From Rouxiella chamberiensis (GTDB lineage Bacteria; Pseudomonadota; Gammaproteobacteria; Enterobacterales; Enterobacteriaceae), in the NCBI RefSeq assembly GCF_026967475.1, contig NZ_CP114058.1:2542001-2606000 (forward strand): a stretch of 64,000 nt of DNA. Direction: 5' to 3'. A program made the position numbers and the translations under genes. A model generated the notes under the pieces. That model was given only the letters and a program-made list of their open reading frames with translations. It searched no databases and was not told where the DNA came from. Positions 58,627 through 64,000 of this stretch are shown one piece after another; position 1 is the stretch's first letter; every line of letters starts with the position of its first letter.

Positions 58627-60195
58627 TTACTGTGCTTGCTGGACGGGCGTAACCGCACGCTCGAAATGATAGCGACCCGTTTTGAGACTGCTCGGCCCAA
58701 GCCGCGCGAACTTGATCATCAGATACATTTCTGCAATCAGGAACAGCGTATACAGGCCCAAAATCAGCAGCATGGAGGTCAGCACGTCGGCAGCGGTCAG
58801 TGTGGAGCTGGCAACGGCGGTCGGCAGGATTTCGCCAATCGCCCAGGGCTGACGGCCATATTCGGCAACAAACCAGCCTGCCTCGATGGCAATCCACGGC
58901 AGCGGCAGACCATACAGCGCAAGGCGATGCAGCCAGCGCCGCTTGCCAATCTCGCCGCGCAATACGGTGAAGAAAGACAGACCGATGATAAGCAGGATGA
59001 GGAACCCGCCTGCAACCATAATGCGGAAGGCAAAGTACAGCGGCAGAACACGGGGAATGGAGTCTTTCGTTGCCTGTTGAATCTGCGCCTCGGTGGCATC
59101 GCTGACTTTTGGCGTATAGCGCGCCAGCAGCATGCCGTACCCTAAATCTACCTTGGCTTTTTCGAATGCGCTGCGTACTTCGGGTGTGGAATCTCCGGCA
59201 CGCAATGCTTCAAGCAGGGTGTAGGCCTTGATGCCGTTTCTGATGCGGACTTCGTGCTGTGCCATCAGTTCTTTAAGGCCGGTGACCTGACCGTCGGTGG
59301 AACGGGTAGCAATCAACCCCAGCAGATAGGGAATCTGAATGGAATAGCTATTTTGCATTTTTTCCTGATTGGGCAGACCTATCAGCGTAAAGTTGGCGGG
59401 AGCAGGCTGGGTTTCCCATTCGGCTTCAATGGCGGCCAGTTTGGTTTTTTGTACGTCGCCCATTTCGTAGCCGGATTCATCGCCAAGAACAATGACCGAC
59501 AGCGTGGCGGCCAGACCAAAACTGGCGGCGATGGCAAAGGAGCGCCTGGCAAAGGCGGTATCTCGACCTTTCAGCAAATAGTAGGAGCTGATGGCGAGAA
59601 TAAACATCGCGCCCGTGACGTAGCCAGCGGCGACGGTGTGCACGAACTTCACCTGCGCGACGGGATTAAGCACCAGCTCGGAGAAACTGACCATCTCCAT
59701 GCGCATGGTTTCATAATTGAATTCGGAGGCGACCGGATTCTGCATCCAGCCGTTGGCGACCAGAATCCACAGCGCCGAAAGATTGGAGCCGAGCGCAACC
59801 AGCCAGGTCACGGTCATATGCTGCACTTTGGAGAGGCGATCCCAGCCAAAGAAGAACAGCCCCACCAGCGTGGACTCGAGGAAAAAGGCCATGAGCCCTT
59901 CAATGGCGAGCGGCGCACCAAAAATGTCGCCGACGTAATGCGAGAAATAGGACCAGTTTGTGCCGAACTGGAATTCCATGGTAAGACCGGTCGCCACACC
60001 CAGCGCAAAGTTTACGGCAAACAACTTGCCCCAGAATTTGGTCATATCTTTATAGATTTGTTTGCCGGAGAGGACATACACCGTTTCCATGATGGCCAGC
60101 AAAAACGCCATGCCGAGCGTTAATGGAACAAAAAGGAAATGGTACATGGCCGTTAAGGCAAACTGTAAACGCGACAGCTCAACGATATCAAACAT
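58627..60195 (-). CDS. cydA: Cytochrome bd-I ubiquinol oxidase subunit I
   Basis: Haem-binding subunit of the high-affinity terminal oxidase, 522 residues as in E. coli. It starts '[20 protein letters not shown]' with the haem b595 ligand His19. The Q-loop for ubiquinol ('[17 protein letters not shown]') and haem b558 ligand region '[16 protein letters not shown]' are present. The start at 60195 has AGGGG six bases upstream; a longer in-frame start is unsupported. Expected control is by ArcA and FNR. Confidence 0.97.
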   Translation of the reverse strand: MFDIVELSRLQFALTAMYHFLFVPLTLGMAFLLAIMETVYVLSGKQIYKDMTKFWGKLFAVNFALGVATGLTMEFQFGTNWSYFSHYVGDIFGAPLAIEGLMAFFLESTLVGLFFFGWDRLSKVQHMTVTWLVALGSNLSALWILVANGWMQNPVASEFNYETMRMEMVSFSELVLNPVAQVKFVHTVAAGYVTGAMFILAISSYYLLKGRDTAFARRSFAIAASFGLAATLSVIVLGDESGYEMGDVQKTKLAAIEAEWETQPAPANFTLIGLPNQEKMQNSYSIQIPYLLGLIATRSTDGQVTGLKELMAQHEVRIRNGIKAYTLLEALRAGDSTPEVRSAFEKAKVDLGYGMLLARYTPKVSDATEAQIQQATKDSIPRVLPLYFAFRIMVAGGFLILLIIGLSFFTVLRGEIGKRRWLHRLALYGLPLPWIAIEAGWFVAEYGRQPWAIGEILPTAVASSTLTAADVLTSMLLILGLYTLFLIAEMYLMIKFARLGPSSLKTGRYHFERAVTPVQQAQ

Positions 60196-60779
60196 ATTAA
60201 CCCCTAGCTTCTCGGAGGAAGACTCCAAATAGCAACTCACGGCGCAGTAAAATGAATACGCCTCTTAACTACTATTATTTAACGTGCTGTTATCACAACG
60301 GATTTATTTTCTGGTTATTGATTTAATTAAAAGTTATAAGATTAATAAATTAATAATTCCATAAGAAACGCCCACGGGAAATCGGCGACATGAAATTAAC
60401 GCTTATCGAAAGAAGTAAGTTAAACCCTGCACCCCGCTGGAGCCTGATAATATTACGCCACTCTCCTCCTTTAATATACAGCCCCCTGCAGACACGCCAT
60501 GAATCTGGAATGCAGATCACTTTTAAGGTTTTCCTGCAACGCGCCTCGTTTGATCTTGCACAATGTAAACCCTTGCTCGTGTTATTTCTATACTCTTAAG
60601 AAAATATTTAATGAATTAACACGGTGGCTGTTAAATAAAAGCCTTGTTGTATTTACATTGCGTCCAGCGTGTTAACCAGGTGTAATAATTAATTCTAAAA
60701 CGCTAATTCCATTTATTAATTGCTTGGCCTGACATTAACTTTATAAATAACGCTTTGATGTGGATCATGAAATAGCTTA
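60196..60779. other. AT-rich intergenic region upstream of cydA
   Basis: No gene was recognised in these 584 bp. Several GTTA/TTAA-rich stretches around 60310-60360 ('GTTATTGATTTAATTAA') resemble ArcA-type direct repeats and a weak FNR half-site, which would fit cydA control by oxygen, but no site is clear enough to call. The left end of the giant downstream gene is at 60780. Confidence 0.4.
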
Positions 60780-63700
60780 TTAATTATAAATTTTCCATCC
60801 TGCCGGAAACAGACGAATCATAAACTGGCTGGCGTTATTTTTAGGGCGACAGATATCGTGTGATTCATTCAGTAAAAAACCGCCTAAATGGCTCACGATT
60901 TCACTGGCCAAGCGGGTTGATTCATTTTCATTAAGACCTTGTAGATGCCCTGCGGCCACCGTCGTCGCGTTTTTCGCCTGCCTGGCCACACGCAGGGGAG
61001 CAAAGGCCACAAACTGCATAAAGGCGCTGAAAAAATCGGGATTCATCACCAGCACATTGACTCGGTGCTCTTCATTGCCCAGCGCAAAGAGAAAACGCGT
61101 CAGTGTTTGGCCGAGCTTCTTGCTCACGTTGTCGACATAGTGAAAAACGGTCGGCGCCAGTTCGATTCTGTTGAGCAACTCGCGAATAACCTTGCCCCGG
61201 CGAGTCAGGGTGCCGAGCGTCTCTTCTTCAAGTGTGGTCAGTGTGCGGCTGTTTTTGGAGAAAATGTTGATAGACGTCGTCCGTACCTCAAGCTGGCTAA
61301 TGAGTTGAGTGATATCGGACATCTCTTCTTCCAGCGAACCTTTGAGTTTATGAACGAATGCGCGAAAGCAGCGGCTGTCGCGAGTAATAAAGTAGTTAAA
61401 GGCGCGTTCGGAACCCGCAAGGATCTCGCCGCGTTTAACCGGGCTGTCGGGCCGCGAAGAAGAGAGAAAATGCTCACCGTCGCGAAAATAGATTTCGACG
61501 GAGCCGAGTTTTTTCCCGCCATGACCATGCGCCGTTTCGTGGATTGCAGTGTTGAACAGGTTCTCGCCTGTATTGAAGGCATTGACGCCAAAATAAATTT
61601 TAGCATCGCCATCGGCGGCGAAACCAAACAGGTTACTGTCGAAAATCAGGGCCTCTTTTTGAAAGGCGTTGCCGAGAGAAAGAGGAATGGCCTTACGGCT
61701 TACCTCTTCAAAGGGCACAATATTTTTATCATTTAATCGCAAAGCCGCCTTGGAGACTTTGTTGAATTTTTTCAAAATATAATCTTTCGTGGACTGGGAA
61801 AGCCTGGTGGGATCAATATGTGAAAACTGAAAAAAATCATTCCAGAAGGAGGAGGCGCGCGCGCTGAACTTCTGCGCAATCAGGTTGACCTGCTTTACCG
61901 CGTCGCTGACAAAAGCACTTTGTACCGGATATTTGTTCTTGAAGTGCCGAGTTGAAGCCAACCCATAGCTTTTACCGAACCACTGCTCTTCGGGGCTGTA
62001 AAACAGCTTTTCTTCATGGTTTTTAAAAGTGAGAAACGGTGTGGATTTTAGCAGCGAGGTCGATTTACGCCCTTTCGCAACCTGCCCTTTCCAGAGCGCG
62101 TCGGCAATATTTTTCTCCGCCCGTTTATATTTTTTCCAGTAGTCGGATTTCAGACTGAAATAGTCGTGGTATTGCTCGGCGGATGCCTTTGTTTTCGCCT
62201 GTGACAGCGCATCGGCAATTTCTGCCATCTCGTTAGCCAGACTGGATTCTGCCGACTTGCCCTCATTGCGAAACCGGTAGGAGGCTTCTCGCCACAAGGT
62301 GGCAATATCGGTCAGCGCCTGTGACGTAAGCCCTCCGAAATTGTCGTGAAAACGCCCGACATCCAGCGTAGACAACAGGTTCAGGCGATCCTTGACGTAT
62401 TCGAAATCATATTTTACCGCGTCAATGATGCCTCTTTCTTCGCAGTAATGGTTCACCATGCCCAGCTTGACGGGATCCTGCTCCAGACGGTCGAGTCGCT
62501 GCAATGCAGTCATGACATCCCAGGACGCCGGAACTCTGTTCATATAGTCCAGTTTGGCTTTGTGCAATGTGGTGAGGTCTTCAAGACGTTGCGCTTTCTC
62601 TGTCGATAAAGAGGCGGCCGGAGAGTGCCCGTGCGAACACCCTGCAACGCCGGAATCTATCGCACGCAGTGTGCGGCAGGGAAAATTCCCGCCTTCGTTT
62701 CCCTCGTCAGGCAGGGGAACAAAATCGCCACGTTCATCGGGACCCAGCCGATAATGCAGCCCCGCGCTGTCTTTTAACGCGATCACGACCTGATTGGCGT
62801 GATGGTAATTGGCCAGCGCAACACCGTTGACACGCAGATTATTTCCGGCAGGAGGCGAAATACGCGCCAGAATAATATCGCCAGGAAACAGCGGAGGATG
62901 ATTACGGTACTGGCGCACCGCATGCTCGACGGCGAGTTCGCTACTTGTCAGTTTACTGAGATAGTTGTCGACAATATGAAGCTGCCCCTGACTGTCGAAC
63001 ACGGTATCCAGATGCAAGTCTACGGGCGCATTTTCAGCCACGACTTTTAATACGCCGTGATCTGCCGCCTTAAGCATCCGTAAATACACCTCGCCATGCT
63101 CCAGAAAAAGTGGGTCGGCTTCATTTTTACCGTATACATTTGGCCGGTCTTTTAAAGGCGCATAGCCGGGATACAAGGTTTCAAATTCTGAGAGTGTAAA
63201 GCCATAGCCTTCGAGACGTTGAAGCTGCACCTCTTCCAATACCGATTGATAATACTGGCTGAAATAAGTGGGTTCGGTGGTGAAACGTTCAAATTTCAGG
63301 GCAATGTTGGCGTTTATTATCGACTCACCCCGATGCTCATGTTCATAGCGGGCCGATTTGCGCATAAAACGTTGACTCTGCTTATCATAGGCATACATTT
63401 TTTGCCGTCCATCAACGCTAAACACTATCGTCAGACTTGCGTCGGGGGAATTATAAAGCGTCCCGAAATAGCGGTGATTTTCGGGCAGGTTATTCAAGGC
63501 AATAACCTCAAGAAACTGCGGCTTACGTTTGGCCGCTTTATCGATATAGCGGCTAAAGACAGAATGATGCTTAAGTTCATCGAGAGGAATCACCTTGTCT
63601 GTTTTTGCCGCTTTGCCAGACGCTGCTTCTGCGCCGTGTTTCCCTCCTGCTGACGCGAATAGCTTCCTGATAAATCCGTTACGAATATTCCCAATGGCTT

Positions 63701-64000
63701 TTACCATGTCCTTGAACGCGGTTGTGCTGCCCAAATTAACAAAGTCAGCGGCACAGCCAAGACTGTTGAGGCCGAGATCAACGGAAGTTTCTTTGCCTGC
63801 GTTCGAGGTGAGATTGGCATGCGCAGCCAATTTCGTCGGTTCGGTAACGTCGATAGCCGCCCAAATACAGCTGGAAAAAGGAATAAACGAGGCCAGACTG
63901 ATAATGACTTCTTTTAGCTGGGAGAAATGATGCGGAGTCAGGTTTTGGTCTGGCGCCGTGAAGGCCTCACTGAGTTTCCCGCCTGCCGCCTTGATGCCTT
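60780..64000 (-). CDS. Giant protein with HExxH metalloprotease motif, probable toxin/effector, 5' end outside window
   Basis: The frame is open to the window edge, so at least 1,072 C-terminal residues are visible and the N-terminus is missing. In the numbering that begins at codon 63830-63828, the zinc-protease motif HETAH is at 764-768, within 'TAIHETAHGHGGKK'. A candidate third ligand is Glu808 in 'AGSERAFNYF'. Before it is a hydrophobic patch ('VIISLASFIPFSSCIWAA', encoded around 63870-63930), and large soluble segments without recognised repeats. I do not recognise the family with certainty; the layout recalls large dermonecrotic-type toxins of Pseudomonas and enterobacteria. No immunity-like or secretion gene is visible to its left. 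It is not part of the conserved cyd-tol region, so horizontal acquisition is likely. Confidence 0.75.
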   Translation of the reverse strand, partial: GIKAAGGKLSEAFTAPDQNLTPHHFSQLKEVIISLASFIPFSSCIWAAIDVTEPTKLAAHANLTSNAGKETSVDLGLNSLGCAADFVNLGSTTAFKDMVKAIGNIRNGFIRKLFASAGGKHGAEAASGKAAKTDKVIPLDELKHHSVFSRYIDKAAKRKPQFLEVIALNNLPENHRYFGTLYNSPDASLTIVFSVDGRQKMYAYDKQSQRFMRKSARYEHEHRGESIINANIALKFERFTTEPTYFSQYYQSVLEEVQLQRLEGYGFTLSEFETLYPGYAPLKDRPNVYGKNEADPLFLEHGEVYLRMLKAADHGVLKVVAENAPVDLHLDTVFDSQGQLHIVDNYLSKLTSSELAVEHAVRQYRNHPPLFPGDIILARISPPAGNNLRVNGVALANYHHANQVVIALKDSAGLHYRLGPDERGDFVPLPDEGNEGGNFPCRTLRAIDSGVAGCSHGHSPAASLSTEKAQRLEDLTTLHKAKLDYMNRVPASWDVMTALQRLDRLEQDPVKLGMVNHYCEERGIIDAVKYDFEYVKDRLNLLSTLDVGRFHDNFGGLTSQALTDIATLWREASYRFRNEGKSAESSLANEMAEIADALSQAKTKASAEQYHDYFSLKSDYWKKYKRAEKNIADALWKGQVAKGRKSTSLLKSTPFLTFKNHEEKLFYSPEEQWFGKSYGLASTRHFKNKYPVQSAFVSDAVKQVNLIAQKFSARASSFWNDFFQFSHIDPTRLSQSTKDYILKKFNKVSKAALRLNDKNIVPFEEVSRKAIPLSLGNAFQKEALIFDSNLFGFAADGDAKIYFGVNAFNTGENLFNTAIHETAHGHGGKKLGSVEIYFRDGEHFLSSSRPDSPVKRGEILAGSERAFNYFITRDSRCFRAFVHKLKGSLEEEMSDITQLISQLEVRTTSINIFSKNSRTLTTLEEETLGTLTRRGKVIRELLNRIELAPTVFHYVDNVSKKLGQTLTRFLFALGNEEHRVNVLVMNPDFFSAFMQFVAFAPLRVARQAKNATTVAAGHLQGLNENESTRLASEIVSHLGGFLLNESHDICRPKNNASQFMIRLFPAGWKIYN

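Noticed and set aside
58168..59145. A 325-codon plus-strand open frame opposite cydB and cydA
   Set aside because: Gln/His/Arg-rich composition typical of antisense reading of membrane-protein genes; it spans the junction of two real genes.
60300..60360. FNR and ArcA sites upstream of cydA
   Set aside because: The matches are partial and the region is AT-rich, so chance hits are expected; only mentioned in the gap description.
60390..60599. A 69-codon open frame upstream of cydA
   Set aside because: No start signal and no recognisable features; the region is better explained as regulatory.
1..64000. CRISPR arrays, insertion sequences, prophage or integrase genes
   Set aside because: No regularly spaced repeats, transposase or integrase motifs were found; the only repeats are the tRNA-associated duplication and the tol palindrome.

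Overview
The window is chromosomal DNA from a member of the Enterobacterales. It carries long runs of genes in the order known from Escherichia coli and its relatives: moaABCDE, ybhK, uvrB, bioBFCD/bioA, ybhB-ybhC-pgl-ybhA, modABC/acrZ/modE-modF, galETKM, gpmA-aroG-ybgS-zitB-nadA, tRNA-Lys, and cpoB-pal-tolBARQ-ybgC-cydXBA. The genes between these blocks (tannase, FepA-type receptor, MdtG, UrtE-like ATPase, YbdL, haemoglobin-type receptor, giant HExxH protein) point away from E. coli itself and towards a Yersiniaceae/Rahnella-like lineage. That placement is an inference; no 16S rRNA or other marker is present.

Layout. 1-9.3 kb: 5' part of pbpG, a secreted tannase/feruloyl esterase, a Fur-controlled FepA-type siderophore receptor, dusC, rhlE and an MdtG-type exporter. 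9.3-13.4 kb: ybhL and the molybdopterin operon moaABCDE with a putative Moco riboswitch leader. 13.4-16.9 kb: ybhK, a VF530-family gene and uvrB with a LexA box. 16.9-18.6 kb: a long gene-free stretch with a good sigma-54 promoter and an NtrC-like site, leading to a lone, atypical UrtE-like ABC ATPase. 18.6-25.8 kb: the divergent biotin locus with overlapping BirA-like operators, then a YbdL-type aminotransferase and a periplasmic amino-acid-binding protein. 26-32 kb: curA, a DJ-1/PfpI protein, ybhB, the lipoprotein ybhC, pgl and ybhA. 32-37.5 kb: molybdate uptake (modABC), its regulator modE, modF and acrZ. 37.7-42.2 kb: galETKM with two GalR-type operators. 42.2-50 kb: a Fur-controlled haem/haemoglobin-type receptor, psiF, gpmA, aroG, ybgS, zitB, nadA. 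50-51 kb: a 128-bp duplication containing a tRNA relic, and three tRNA-Lys genes. 51-57.1 kb: the Tol-Pal envelope system with a large palindromic element between tolA and tolB. 57.2-60.2 kb: cytochrome bd (cydABX). 60.8-64 kb: the C-terminal 1,072 or so residues of a giant protein with a HExxH metalloprotease motif, running off the window.

Thirteen single-base indels interrupt otherwise intact conserved genes (tannase, fepA, rhlE, moaC, moaB, bioC, bioB, ybdL, ybhC, modE, galK, tolA twice). Nearly all lie in mononucleotide runs, and correcting each restores the family's expected length and C-terminus. The simplest reading is base-calling error in the sequence, not wholesale gene decay. Coordinates below are for the restored genes, and each break is stated.

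Functionally the window joins molybdenum uptake (mod) to molybdopterin synthesis (moa), iron uptake by two TonB-dependent receptors to the Tol-Pal envelope machinery, and biotin, galactose and NAD synthesis. The least understood parts are the HExxH protein beside cydA, the sigma-54-preceded UrtE-like ATPase, and the palindrome inside the tol operon.
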